A DNA stretch of 23,080 bases from an uncultured Clostridia bacterium. Lineage in GTDB: Bacteria > Bacillota > Clostridia > TANB77 > CAG-508. The position numbers were made by a program, and so were the translations under genes. Position 1 is the stretch's first letter; the number at the start of each line of letters is the position of its first letter. The DNA lies in the NCBI GenBank assembly GCA_948663505.1, contig CAPNAQ010000011.1:1-23080 (forward strand), in the 5' to 3' direction. The notes under the pieces are model-generated. The model was given only the letters and a program-made list of their open reading frames with translations, was not told where the DNA came from and made no database searches. This document shows, one piece after another, positions 1-10,700 of the stretch.

Positions 1-61
1 TTACAACACCTTGGAAAACAGAATTCTTGAAAATTTATATTATTTAGCTTATATTATTTCA

Positions 62-910
62 TTATATTATAACTAAATCCATCTCACTTGTAATATCATT
101 ATTTCCATATGCATACAAAATATATAAATTATTATTATGCACAAAAAACTCTGTAGAATTTTCAATTTTATAAATATCACTATCAATATTACGTGTAAAA
201 ACATTATATCCTAAATCAATTAATGCTTGTGCTTTTTTCTCTTCTGTTTTAATATCATTTTTTATCTTATTTTGAACGTCATTTTTATCTAATTCATAAA
301 TTTTTAAAACATCCTCTAAAGATAGTTCTTTATTATTTTCCAAATTAAAATTAAAAGTTTGAACTATTACTCTCTGAGCTGTTGCGTCTTGTTTTAAATT
401 TGAATAAATTACTAAAGTTAATATATTATTTTCTATATAAGACATATATTTTACTGAATAAATTGTATTTTTATTTGTACTATTTATTATCTCCTCTGCT
501 TTTGCTTGAAATGTTTTACTAATTTTTTCATTATAATTTTCAATTGTACTGTTTTTTATATTTATATAAGGAATTTTTACATTTAATTCATAATATTCAT
601 TACTTTCAACCTTTTCATAAGAGCTATATACTATATCATTATCTTCATTTATTTTTCTTGCTTTATATTCACTTTTATTACTAAAATCATTATTAAATAA
701 TGTCATAAAATTTGTTTTTAATTCCAGTTCTTCTTGCTCTGTCTTTTTTACAAGTTTATTTATTCCAAACATGTTATTTATAATATCATTACCTAATATT
801 TGTATCCCAATTACTACTATTATTGCAAGAATACATACAAGTGCTACTATAGAATATGTTATTATTGCATTTTTACTTAGTTTCTCTTTTTCTGGTAAAT
901 TAACATTCAT
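62..910 (-). CDS. Membrane-anchored DUF4163/DUF3298-like protein (PdaC/RsiV-type extracellular domain)
   Basis: The 282-residue product has a short charged N-terminus, one strong membrane segment (about residues 17-40) and a long extracytoplasmic part. Residues about 105-145 (NVKIPYINIKNSTIENYNEKI) resemble the start of DUF4163. The C-terminus, with LSLEDVLK and the closing SEMDLVII, resembles DUF3298, the pair found outside the membrane in the deacetylase PdaC and the anti-sigma factor RsiV. No catalytic deacetylase domain follows and no sigma-factor gene adjoins, so only a surface-exposed, possibly sensory or ligand-binding role can be inferred. The ATG is preceded by AAGGGAG at 917-923 with good spacing. 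It has its own promoter, divergent from clpE. No terminator was seen between its stop and the window edge. The family call is moderate; the function is unknown. Confidence 0.6.
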   Translation of the reverse strand: MNVNLPEKEKLSKNAIITYSIVALVCILAIIVVIGIQILGNDIINNMFGINKLVKKTEQEELELKTNFMTLFNNDFSNKSEYKARKINEDNDIVYSSYEKVESNEYYELNVKIPYINIKNSTIENYNEKISKTFQAKAEEIINSTNKNTIYSVKYMSYIENNILTLVIYSNLKQDATAQRVIVQTFNFNLENNKELSLEDVLKIYELDKNDVQNKIKNDIKTEEKKAQALIDLGYNVFTRNIDSDIYKIENSTEFFVHNNNLYILYAYGNNDITSEMDLVII

Positions 911-946
911 TCTATTCTCCCTTCTTTTGTATTTATCTCAAATAAT

Positions 947-975
947 AGTATAACATGTTAGTCTATTATCGTCAA
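947..975 (-). promoter_or_regulatory. Sigma-A promoter of the DUF4163-like gene
   Basis: On the minus strand TTGACG (970-975) is followed after exactly 17 bases by TATACT (947-952). Transcription would start about 30 bases upstream of the ATG at 910. It lies back-to-back with the clpE promoter; the two -35 boxes are 16 bases apart. Confidence 0.7.
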
Positions 976-991
976 ATATTGTATAACTTTA

Positions 992-1020
992 TTGACTATT
1001 TCTTTAGTTTGAGGTATTAT
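992..1020 (+). promoter_or_regulatory. Sigma-A promoter of clpE
   Basis: TTGACT (992-997), a 17-base spacer and TATTAT (1015-1020) lie 40 bases upstream of the clpE start. Known clpE genes of Bacillus are repressed by CtsR, but no tandem GGTCAAA heptad pair is visible here, only a single GTCAAA at 971-976. Confidence 0.7.
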
Positions 1021-1060
1021 ATATAATATGAATTTTAAAAGAAAGAGGAATTAGAAAGTT

Positions 1061-3442
1061 ATGATATGTTCAGAATGTAATAAAAATCCAGCAATACTTT
1101 TTTATGAAAAAATAGAAAATGGAAAACAAAAATTAGAAGGAATATGTTATGATTGTGCAAAAAAGAAAGGAATAGATGCAATTGAAGTATTAGCAAAACA
1201 ACAGGATGTATTATCAAAAGACAAAATTAACTTTGCAGACATGAACAAACAATTAGAATCAATATTCAAAGACTTTGCAAAAAATATGGATTTAGAAGAC
1301 TTAGAGAAAATAGATGGAGCCATTACATTTGGTACATCTGAAGATGGTAATGAATATGATGAAGAAAGTCCAAAAATTGCAGGAGCAGCAATCCCTTTAG
1401 GATCAATATTTTCAAATATATTTTCAAGACCAAAACACGAATTTCAAGAATCTGAAAATTCTCAAAACAATGAAAATAGTGAAAAAAAGAAAATTAAAGT
1501 TGAAAAAAAGAAAAATGTAAAACAAAATAAAAAGAAAAAATATTTAGATACATATGGAACAAACCTTACAATTAAAGCAAAAAATAATGAATTAGATTTA
1601 GTTATAGGAAGAGATAGAGAAATACAAAGAATAATACAAATTTTAAATAGGCGTTCAAAAAATAATCCTTGCCTAATAGGAGAACCTGGTGTTGGAAAAA
1701 CTGCTATAGCACAAGGATTAGCAATAAAGATTTCTAATCAAAATGTTCCAGCAAAATTATTAAATAAAGAAGTTTACCTTTTAGACATGACATCAGTAAT
1801 TGCAGGTACACAATTTAGAGGTCAATTTGAATCTAGAATGAAAGGAATTATTGACGAATGTAAGGAATATGGAAATATCATTTTAGTTATTGACGAAATT
1901 CATAATATAATTGGTGCAGGTGATGGTGAACATTCAATGAATGCAGCAAATATATTAAAACCTGCATTATCTAATGGGGAAATTCAATTAATAGGAACTA
2001 CAACTCTAAAAGAGTATAGAAAATATATAGAAAAAGACTCTGCTTTAGAAAGAAGATTTCAACAAGTATTAATAGAAGAGCCAAATGTTGAAGACTCAAT
2101 AGGAATCTTAGAAGGTATCAAAAAATACTATGAAGAATATCATAAAGTAAAAATATCAACAGATGTTATTAAACAAGCAGTTATTATGTCTGAAAAATAT
2201 ATTCATGACAGATTTTTACCTGACAAAGCTATTGATATTCTTGATGAAGCATGTTCTAGAATAAATTTGGAAAATAAAGATCTATTTAAACTTGAAGTTT
2301 TAAGAAGAGATTTAGAAGCTGTTCAAGCAGAAAAAGAAGAAGTTGCTGGAGCAGATACAACAGAAGATTATCAAAAAGCTGCAGATTTAAAAACTAAAGA
2401 ATGTCAAATTATGGAGCAAATTGATAAACTTAGCAAAAAAATGAAGATGAAAAATCTTACAATTCAGGATATTGCTACTGTAATTGAGAGTTGGACAAAA
2501 ATACCTGTCAAGAAAATAACTGAAGAAGAAACACAAAAGCTTTTAAACTTAGAAACAAATTTACATAAAAGAATTATAGGTCAAAATGATGCAGTTAGCA
2601 GTGTTTCTAGAGCAATTAGAAGAAACAGAGCTGGACTTCAAAATGAGAAAAGACCTCCTTCATTTATATTTGTTGGACCAACAGGAGTTGGAAAAACACA
2701 ACTTGCAAAATCATTATCCTATGAAATGTTTGGAACAGAAGACTCTATAATAAGAGTTGATATGTCTGAATATATGGAAAGTCATTCTACATCAAAATTA
2801 ATAGGAGCACCTCCTGGTTATGTTGGTTATGATGATGCAGGTCAATTAACAGAAAAAGTAAAAAGAAGACCATATTCAATAATACTTTTAGATGAGATAG
2901 AAAAAGCACATCCCGATGTTTTTAATATCTTATTACAAGTATTAGATGATGGAAAACTTACAGATTCTCAAGGAAATACTGTTAGTTTTGCAAATACAAT
3001 TATAATTATGACATCAAATGCAGGCTCAAATTTAAACAATAATTCAATTGGATTTGGTAAACAAACAATAGATAAAGGAAAGATTGAAGATAGTTTAAAA
3101 CAAGTATTTAGACCAGAATTTTTAAATAGAATTGATGAAATAATTGTATTCGATTCTCTTAATCAAGAGCAATTATTACAAATTGTTAATCTAATGTTAA
3201 AAGATACTATAAATGCATTAAAAGAAAAAGACATATCTTTTAAAATTACAGATAGTGCAAAAGAATTCATTTTAGAAAAAGGAACAAATATAAAATTTGG
3301 AGCTAGACCTTTAAGAAGAGCTATTCAAAGATATATTGAAGATGAAATTTCTGAAAAAATTTTAAGAAGTGAAATTGTTAATGGGCAAACTGTTAAAATA
3401 GATTTAAAAAATGATAATCTTACTTTTGAAGTTAAATACTAA
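1061..3442 (+). CDS. clpE: ClpE-type AAA+ unfoldase with N-terminal zinc finger
   Basis: This is the 793-residue ATPase subunit of a Clp protease, which unfolds damaged or regulatory proteins and feeds them to ClpP. An N-terminal zinc finger, C3-C6 and C29-C32 (CxxC-x22-CxxC), is typical of ClpE and McsA; the double Clp-N repeat of ClpC/ClpA is absent. A Lys-rich linker (about 141-160) follows. AAA-1 has Walker A GEPGVGKT (207-214) and Walker B D278-E279. A short coiled middle domain with a UVR-like stretch spans about 400-460. AAA-2 has GPTGVGKT (539-546) and D611-E612. The ClpP-docking loop IGF is at 663-665, so it should partner with ClpP. It is longer than B. subtilis ClpE (about 700) mainly through the linker. 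RBS AAGAGGAA sits about 11 bases before the ATG. No mcsA, mcsB or ctsR adjoins. ClpE rather than ClpC rests on the zinc finger and missing Clp-N. Confidence 0.9.
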   Translation: MICSECNKNPAILFYEKIENGKQKLEGICYDCAKKKGIDAIEVLAKQQDVLSKDKINFADMNKQLESIFKDFAKNMDLEDLEKIDGAITFGTSEDGNEYDEESPKIAGAAIPLGSIFSNIFSRPKHEFQESENSQNNENSEKKKIKVEKKKNVKQNKKKKYLDTYGTNLTIKAKNNELDLVIGRDREIQRIIQILNRRSKNNPCLIGEPGVGKTAIAQGLAIKISNQNVPAKLLNKEVYLLDMTSVIAGTQFRGQFESRMKGIIDECKEYGNIILVIDEIHNIIGAGDGEHSMNAANILKPALSNGEIQLIGTTTLKEYRKYIEKDSALERRFQQVLIEEPNVEDSIGILEGIKKYYEEYHKVKISTDVIKQAVIMSEKYIHDRFLPDKAIDILDEACSRINLENKDLFKLEVLRRDLEAVQAEKEEVAGADTTEDYQKAADLKTKECQIMEQIDKLSKKMKMKNLTIQDIATVIESWTKIPVKKITEEETQKLLNLETNLHKRIIGQNDAVSSVSRAIRRNRAGLQNEKRPPSFIFVGPTGVGKTQLAKSLSYEMFGTEDSIIRVDMSEYMESHSTSKLIGAPPGYVGYDDAGQLTEKVKRRPYSIILLDEIEKAHPDVFNILLQVLDDGKLTDSQGNTVSFANTIIIMTSNAGSNLNNNSIGFGKQTIDKGKIEDSLKQVFRPEFLNRIDEIIVFDSLNQEQLLQIVNLMLKDTINALKEKDISFKITDSAKEFILEKGTNIKFGARPLRRAIQRYIEDEISEKILRSEIVNGQTVKIDLKNDNLTFEVKY

Positions 3443-3587
3443 AACAAATCGGAAAGATAATAAAATTGTAGTATGTTAATTAAAACTATACATTTTAATT
3501 AATAGTAAATTATAAATAGCAAAGCTTTCCGTAAATTTGTTCTTGTGCCAAATTTTTGAAAGAAATTTGTGTACAATATATTTTATA

Positions 3588-3617
3588 TAATAGAAAGTCA
3601 GTATGACTTTCCTATTA
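3588..3617. other. Hairpin upstream of the bidirectional terminator
   Basis: TAATAGAAAGTCA (3588-3600) and TGACTTTCCTATTA (3604-3617) form a 13-bp stem with one bulged base and loop GTA. It lies in the clpE 3' region, just before the 3631-3667 terminator and after a TATAAT-like stretch. It could be part of the clpE 3'UTR or of a small separate transcript. There is no further evidence for either. Confidence 0.5.
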
Positions 3618-3630
3618 TAGATACAAAAAG

Positions 3631-3667
3631 GTGTGACAAAAAGGGACGACCCCTTTGTCACACTTTT
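3631..3667. terminator. Bidirectional rho-independent terminator between clpE and the adhesin operon
   Basis: GTGTGACAAA (3631-3640) pairs perfectly with TTTGTCACAC (3654-3663); the inner GGG/CCC extends the stem around an ACGA-type loop. On the plus strand TTTT follows. On the minus strand CTTTTTGTAT follows, 6 bases after the stop of the thioester adhesin. It therefore serves both convergent units. Confidence 0.85.
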
Positions 3668-3669
3668 AA

Positions 3670-6600
3670 TTATTTATTGTCAATTACTTTTTTCTTTATA
3701 ATAAATATTCCTCCACCTAATACAACTAATGATACTATTACTATAATAGTAGGAACTACATAAGCTCTATTATCACCAGTACTTGGAACAACTTGTGCTT
3801 GAGCTGCACTAGCTGTTGGAAAATATCTAACTATACTTCCTATATGATCTTTTATTATTAAATTAGCATTTTTATTTTCAGTAGGTTTTTCTATAACAAC
3901 AGTTTCAACATCATTATCAAAACTTATATCATTTGAAGTAGTTAATATTGTTGATACATTAAGATTTACAGATACTGTTTCTGTTGGTTTTAAATCTTTA
4001 ACTGTAGCTTCTGTATATAATAATAATTTATTATTTATATATTCTGTATCTCCAACTTTCATTGCATTTAGATTTTTTAATTCCTCAAATGAGATTTGTT
4101 TCCAATCTGCATTCTTGCTTGCATCAAATGCTAATCTTTTATCTAAATAATCTACAACTGCTGTTGGTCTTAGTGTTACTATATCACCTTTATTTCCATT
4201 ATATTTACTTCCATATTTATAATATCCTTCAGACATATAGTCAACTTCACTATTATTTATAGCTTTTACTTCATATGTCAAGAATAATGTTGAACCTTGT
4301 ATTTTTTCATTGTCCACTTCAGCTTTTATATAACCTTTAAATGCATTACCATTCGTTTCTGTTGCTGCCATATATGTTAAGTAATTCTTAACTCCATTTA
4401 CAGTTCCATCTGGATTTACTGTTGCATCTATTAATGTTGTTCCGTCTGTTAATACTATTTTAAAAGCTGATACCCTTTTTTCCATATCTAATTGTTGTCT
4501 TGCTCTTTCTACAATTCCGAAGTCAACATTTTTTACAGTAAATTTCACTTCATCTCCGATACTACTTGTTTCTGTAGAATCATATTCAACTAAAAATTCC
4601 ATTGTTGGAGTTGTTGAATTCATTGTTGTAATAATTCCACTTGGATTCTCACCCTCATATGCTTTATCTACTATATCTCTTATTGTACCATTAGTGATTT
4701 TAGCCATTTGATTATCTATTTGTTTTCTTTCATTATAATCATCTAATGCATCTGTATATCTAGTATCTACATTGTCTCTATACCAATATTTATCATATTG
4801 TTTTCTATCTTGATTATATATTGTTCCTTTATAGTCTTGAACTTTATATGTTTTATTTCCCCATGTATATGTTACTTTATATTGTCCTGGTATAAATCCT
4901 GATATAGTATAATTTCCGTTTTCATCTGTTATTGCTTCAATATCTTTTATAGAATTATTTAATTCATGTAATGTTACCTTAACTCCTGCTACTGTTTTTT
5001 CGCTATTTTCAAATGTTCCATTACCTTCTCTAATTTCCCCTGTTCTTAATTCTCCTGTTGTGGTATCAACAAATACTGTTCCTGCTAATTCTCTAGGATT
5101 TTTTAATTCTAATTTTACAGGTGGTGCTGAATCTGTATCATCTTCATAAGTTTGTATATTTCCAATTTCTGCATTTCCTGGTACAGAATCTATATCTAAT
5201 GCTGCTATTGTTTCACGGTTTTCATTTTTATATACATTATATGTATGTATTTCAGCCATATTATATAATGTTTCTCTATTATTTATTATATCTATTACTG
5301 CTGTTCTATCTAGTTTGAATTGTAAATATAAGTAGTTTGATTCTGCTGATTTGATAGTTGTATCTACATTTATTATAGCTTTATTATATTTTTCATTATA
5401 TGGCTTTTGAACTTCATAATTAACTGTTTGTTCTATAGTTTTATTATCCTTATTTAATGACATTCCTGCTGCAACAAGTTCGTATCTTCCATCATAATAA
5501 TCTACTACTTTACTTACATTTGCTAAATATGTTGCTTCATTTCTAATTGCTATTTTATAAGTAAAATATACTTGCAATTCTTTGTTTTTATCCTCATTTT
5601 GATACTCTATATCAGATTTATATACAGCTCTTGTATATGATCCTATATTTGTGTCTTTGAATTTAACTCCAACATTCCAAGAACCTGAATCTTCTTTAAA
5701 TGATCTATTTCCATAATTATATATATGCCAATATCCATTTACTCCAAGTTTTACATTTTCTAAGTCTTGTACTAAAGCTAAATCTGTTTGAGGTCTTTTA
5801 TATAAACCTAAGTTAATGTATTTTATTTCTGTATTACCTGGAACAAATTTACTTAAAATATCAAATTCTGCATCTGCTGTATTTGCATTAAGCGTACAAG
5901 CACTACTATCTAATATACTTGATTTGTGATCTTCAGTTCTATTATATGTAATATTGTATGTTCCATTATTAACAGATACTCCATCTTTTCCATTATATTG
6001 TATATCTTTAAAGTTTTGGTCTAGTATTTTTCTTGGTTCTCTATCTGTAGCTTTTGATCCATTATTTTTGTCAAGGTTTATACCAACTGATTGATATATT
6101 AATCCATCATATTCGAATTCTATATGATAATTAGATAATTTTTCTACTAATACATCGTTAAATATGTATTCTCCTCCATCTATTTCATCATATAATCCTA
6201 ATTCAGTTGATATTGTATCTTCTATTATATTTCCTTGTTTATCTACTAATTTTACTTTTATTCCATTAAATGCTGTATCTTTATCATCATATTGATCATC
6301 TTTATATAGGTCATTTCTTATATTTAGTTTTCCAGTATGAATATCTTGCCATATATATCCTGATAATCTTACATATTTTTGTTTATTTCCTATAGATTGA
6401 TTTACTTCTTCTCCTGGATTAATCTCAATAACTGTTTGTTTATTTGTATCAACTTCATAACCATAATTTGGATTCTTTGTTTCATATGCTATATATCTTC
6501 CTGCAAATATTTCATCAATACTTATTTCTCCATATTCTCCATCTATACCAGTTACAAATTCTGTACAATTATCTTCTGTTCCATTATATGATATTGTTCC

Positions 6601-7689
6601 ATCAGAATTTTTTATTAAGTAATCCTCTGTTCCAGCGACTCTTATTTTAAATCCTACACCATTTAATTTAAGATTTTCATTTCCTTCTACAACTTTTATT
6701 ACTCTTAAACTTCCACTAAATAATTTATTAGGTTCAAATGAAAACTCCATAGTTTGTGGTTTTGAACTAGCATCTGCATACATTAAATTTTGTGCATTTG
6801 CACCATTTCCGTCTGCATCTAGTACTTCTAGCAATTGCATATCTGATGTATATACTTCATTAGTTGTTAAACTTCCTGTTATTGTATTAATACCTTTGAA
6901 AGTATATGGTACTTCTATATAAAAGTCTTCATTAGATACAACATTTATATCTAAATCATATGTTCCATTTATTTTTAAATTTGAAATACTTCCATCAAAT
7001 ATCCAATTAAATGGTCCTACTTTTATTTTATCTCCAATTCGTTCAAATGTTAATTCACCTGTATTGTCTATTATTCCTTCTTGTACTTTATCTATATTAT
7101 TTGCATACTCTGTAGCAGTTCTAAGTAATTCTTCGCCCTTCTCTATTTGTTCATATGTCATATTAAAATGATTGATTGGTGATTCACCATTTGGCAAATC
7201 ATTTGTTTCTGCAATTAATGGACTTAATCCCCAATCCACTCCTTCATTAGGAGTTGCTCTTATCCATTCATTTATAGTATTCCATATTGCATATTGTTTA
7301 TATGATATTATTACATCATTATAAGTTCCAACATTATATCCTACATTAGGCTCTGCTAATATACGAGCAAATTTTGCATTTATTGTGTGTGTAAATGAAT
7401 CTTGTTCAATCCACTCTGCCTTATCATTATCATAATAAAATAATTTTGCTGTTTTACCTTCAATTTTTATAGAATGTGATTTAAAATATACTGTTTCCCA
7501 ATCAGCTAGATTTGCTTTATTTTCTATACAAAATAAGTCAAAGTTTTCTTCACTTTTTAATGTTTGATATGCATAATCAATTTGATCTTCTGAAGCATAG
7601 TAAAACATTGAATTAACTTTATTTCCTATTATTACTGCTATTACAAATATTGATAATATTAATAGTATTTTATTTATTAAACTTTTCAT
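3670..7689 (-). CDS. Thioester-domain surface adhesin with SpaA/SdrD-B-like repeats and VPSTG sorting signal
   Basis: A 1339-residue wall-directed protein. The first ~30 residues are a signal or anchor segment. Residues 50-200 look like a TQXA/thioester domain: C54 in LFCIE and Q132 in KQYAIW are placed to form the internal Cys-Gln thioester by which this family bonds covalently to host or matrix amines. Then follow a SpaA-like prealbumin fold (about 322-435), an SdrD-B-like domain with an Asp-rich loop (about 441-540), several Ig-like segments, a second SdrD-B-like domain (about 865-965) and more repeats. The C-terminus has VPSTG (1301-1305), a hydrophobic stretch and KKKVIDNK, a sortase signal with Val in place of the usual Leu. 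RBS AAAGGAGGG lies 8 bases before the ATG. It starts 18 bases after the upstream giant gene, so they are one operon. The reactive residues are inferred from motif context only. Confidence 0.8.
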   Translation of the reverse strand: MKSLINKILLILSIFVIAVIIGNKVNSMFYYASEDQIDYAYQTLKSEENFDLFCIENKANLADWETVYFKSHSIKIEGKTAKLFYYDNDKAEWIEQDSFTHTINAKFARILAEPNVGYNVGTYNDVIISYKQYAIWNTINEWIRATPNEGVDWGLSPLIAETNDLPNGESPINHFNMTYEQIEKGEELLRTATEYANNIDKVQEGIIDNTGELTFERIGDKIKVGPFNWIFDGSISNLKINGTYDLDINVVSNEDFYIEVPYTFKGINTITGSLTTNEVYTSDMQLLEVLDADGNGANAQNLMYADASSKPQTMEFSFEPNKLFSGSLRVIKVVEGNENLKLNGVGFKIRVAGTEDYLIKNSDGTISYNGTEDNCTEFVTGIDGEYGEISIDEIFAGRYIAYETKNPNYGYEVDTNKQTVIEINPGEEVNQSIGNKQKYVRLSGYIWQDIHTGKLNIRNDLYKDDQYDDKDTAFNGIKVKLVDKQGNIIEDTISTELGLYDEIDGGEYIFNDVLVEKLSNYHIEFEYDGLIYQSVGINLDKNNGSKATDREPRKILDQNFKDIQYNGKDGVSVNNGTYNITYNRTEDHKSSILDSSACTLNANTADAEFDILSKFVPGNTEIKYINLGLYKRPQTDLALVQDLENVKLGVNGYWHIYNYGNRSFKEDSGSWNVGVKFKDTNIGSYTRAVYKSDIEYQNEDKNKELQVYFTYKIAIRNEATYLANVSKVVDYYDGRYELVAAGMSLNKDNKTIEQTVNYEVQKPYNEKYNKAIINVDTTIKSAESNYLYLQFKLDRTAVIDIINNRETLYNMAEIHTYNVYKNENRETIAALDIDSVPGNAEIGNIQTYEDDTDSAPPVKLELKNPRELAGTVFVDTTTGELRTGEIREGNGTFENSEKTVAGVKVTLHELNNSIKDIEAITDENGNYTISGFIPGQYKVTYTWGNKTYKVQDYKGTIYNQDRKQYDKYWYRDNVDTRYTDALDDYNERKQIDNQMAKITNGTIRDIVDKAYEGENPSGIITTMNSTTPTMEFLVEYDSTETSSIGDEVKFTVKNVDFGIVERARQQLDMEKRVSAFKIVLTDGTTLIDATVNPDGTVNGVKNYLTYMAATETNGNAFKGYIKAEVDNEKIQGSTLFLTYEVKAINNSEVDYMSEGYYKYGSKYNGNKGDIVTLRPTAVVDYLDKRLAFDASKNADWKQISFEELKNLNAMKVGDTEYINNKLLLYTEATVKDLKPTETVSVNLNVSTILTTSNDISFDNDVETVVIEKPTENKNANLIIKDHIGSIVRYFPTASAAQAQVVPSTGDNRAYVVPTIIVIVSLVVLGGGIFIIKKKVIDNK

Positions 7690-7707
7690 TAAAAATTCCC
7701 TCCTTTC

Positions 7708-10700
7708 TTATAAACTTCTTCCTATTACAAATTTTCTTACTACTAAGTAAACTGCAGCTACTATAATTAATATTGATGTTATTACTAATGCAACATATGT
7801 TAATACTTCACCTGTTTTTATACTTAATATTAAATCTGCTGAACCTTGATCATTTTCACCCTTTACATTGTTTCCTGCTGTTGAATTTATATCTTTTAAT
7901 CCTTGTTCATTGTAGCTTTCTGCTATTTCTGCTGTATTATTTACTAATCCTGTATTATTTTCAGTCATTGTCTTAGTTACTATTAAAGTAACTTCTTTAC
8001 TTTCTCCTGGCTTAATCTTTTGGTTTGATAAACTTGCATTGTATATATAACTTCCTGATTGATACCAGTCTGAATTTAATTGTGAACTAAATTTGTAGTC
8101 TGATGATAAGTAATCTACTATTTTTGTAGCATATCCTTCAACTTCTCCTACATTTGTAACTCTTATTTTATATTCAACTATTACAGATGTTCCATTAACT
8201 TGTTTTGCATGTATTTCTGCTTTTGCTAATGTTGCATCATTATATTGATTTGTTGTTGTGCCTTTACTATTTTGTACTGTTACTTTGCTTATATATTTGT
8301 CTAATTTTAAGTCAAATATTTTTGCTTCTTTTAACCCTATATTTATATTTGCAATATTTGAATCTTCTAATTCAATTTTCTCTGTTGTTGCTACAGACAA
8401 ATCTTGACCTTCAACTTTAATATTATTGTTGATTACTTTTGAACTTTCTTTATCTGTTGCCCCTTCTTTTTTATAATCTGTTAAAATATATTTGCTTATA
8501 TCATAACTAAATACTATAATATATTTTCCTTCTGGTACTTGCATTGAATAAAAACCTTCTGAATTTGTTGAAACTGTTAATTCATTATTGTCTGCATCTT
8601 TTACAAATTGGTTTGTTTCTATATTTAATGCATTTACTGTTATTCCACTTATTGTTCTTTCAGATGATTGTCTTTTTCCATCTTCATTTTGATCTAACCA
8701 TGCATAACCAGATATTATCCTTGTTGGATTATCTCCTTCATTTGGATCTTTTTCTCCTGGCTTTCCTTCGTTTCCTGGATTTTCTTCACCTGGTTTTCCT
8801 TCATTATCTGGATCTCCTTCACCTGGTTTTCCTTCACTGTCTGGGTCTTTATTATTTTCATTTCTTGGAATTTCAATAATATGTGTAACTTCTTCTGCTT
8901 CTGCAATTTGCATTCCATTTATCATTACTTTAGCTTTACTTGATATATTAATTAGTTCTTTATTATTTATATTTCTTTGAACTTTTGCTTTAACTATATA
9001 CTCTATTGTTTCACCTTTTTCTATAGAATCATTTATTGAAATTTCTCTTAATTTTGTTCCTGTATCAGTATTTAACATATATCCATTTGATTGTAGTTTA
9101 ACACCATTTCTTGTTATCTCTTCGATATTTAAATATGAAGAAATATCATTTATAATATTAACTCCTCGTTGCACTTCACTACTATTATTTGTAACCTTAA
9201 TATTGTATTGTATTATATCATCAGCTTTTACATATTTTCCATCTTGCTCACTAGAATTTGTTACTTCTATTTGAACATTTTGAACTGGTTTGTCAATAAT
9301 ATTTGAATTATAAGTTTCATTATCTGATATAATTTCTCCTGCTAATCCAACATTTCTGATCTCTTCATTATTAACAGTTTTTAAGGTTAAATACATTGTT
9401 AATACTATTTTTGAATTTGATGGTAATTCTTTTATTGTAATTTCATTTTTATTTGCTACTTCTATTGTTTCATCTTTATACACATACCATATTTTATTAA
9501 TATTTAGACAGTCTTTATCTGTTTTTATATTTACTTTTACATCTTTCTTATCTTTATTTGATGTATTTTCAACAGACATAAGATATATGTAATTATATCC
9601 TTCAGCAAATCCTTGATATTCTATTTTTGGATATAATGTTGCAACTACATCTCCTTGTTTTAATGTATTTGTTACTGTATTTGATGATTTTTCTATTTCT
9701 AAATATTTTGTTGTCATAGTATTAGAAATTTGTTTTCCATTTTGTATATCTTTATTTACTTTTACAAAATATTCAATTGTTCTTGTTTCATTTACTTCCA
9801 TTTTTGAAATGTCACAACCAATTTCTTTTTGATCAGGATATTCTGTTATAAGTTCTTGTTTTTCTTGTACATCTCCTTGTTCTGGCACTTTATTTATTGT
9901 AATATATGTTGTTCCTTCAGGCACTTTTCCTACCACTCTTATATTAGAAACTTGTTCTGTTCCTGTATTTTTTACAGTTGTAACATATTTAATAATTTCT
10001 CCTGATTTTACTTCATTTGCTTCTTGTATACCAACATATGCCTTTAATTCAGTTTCTAATACTGGTCCACGTCCTGTTGTTAATCTTAAATTTTTATTGT
10101 TAAATGTTGATTGTGTTGTTGTTGATTCTTCATAATTTACTTGATATCCTTCTTCTGCCGTTTCATTATATTCTAATTTCTCTGGTATTTCTACATTATA
10201 TGATAGTCCTATTTCTTCTTGTTTTTCTAGTTCATTTATTTTTACTAAATATTTTTTTACTTTTGCTCCATCTTCTATTGTTTCTTTCCATCCATTTTCT
10301 TGTTTTTCTATATCATTTGTTGCATCTGCATTTTCTGTATAATATGTTTTTTGTCTTTCTTGTGCAATTCCTGTTACTTTTATTTCAGATGCTACTTTCA
10401 TATCTATGTTGTTTATTCCCTTTACAGCTTCTTTTGTTGGATATCTTCCTATTATTTGTATGTCTGTTATTTTATTTTCTTGATTGTTTATTATTTGTTT
10501 TGTTATATTTATTGTTTTTGCTCCTTTAGCAACTTCTAATTTTCCTGTTGTTTCTCCTTCATTGTTTATTTGTTCTATTCCATATTCTTTTATTTCGTTT
10601 GTTGTTACTAATCCTGTATACGCTATTATTTTTACTGGAACTTGTAATATTCCTTGTTTTCCTTCATTTGCATATCTTGAAGCATTTTGATTTGTATATG

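Noticed and set aside
961..1020. CtsR operator at clpE
   Set aside because: Only one GTCAAA (971-976) is present; the tandem heptad GGTCAAA pair required by the CtsR consensus is absent, and no CIRCE element is seen.
3476..3661. 61-codon minus ORF between clpE and the adhesin gene
   Set aside because: It runs through both hairpins and the terminator, has no ribosome site, and its product has no coherent composition.
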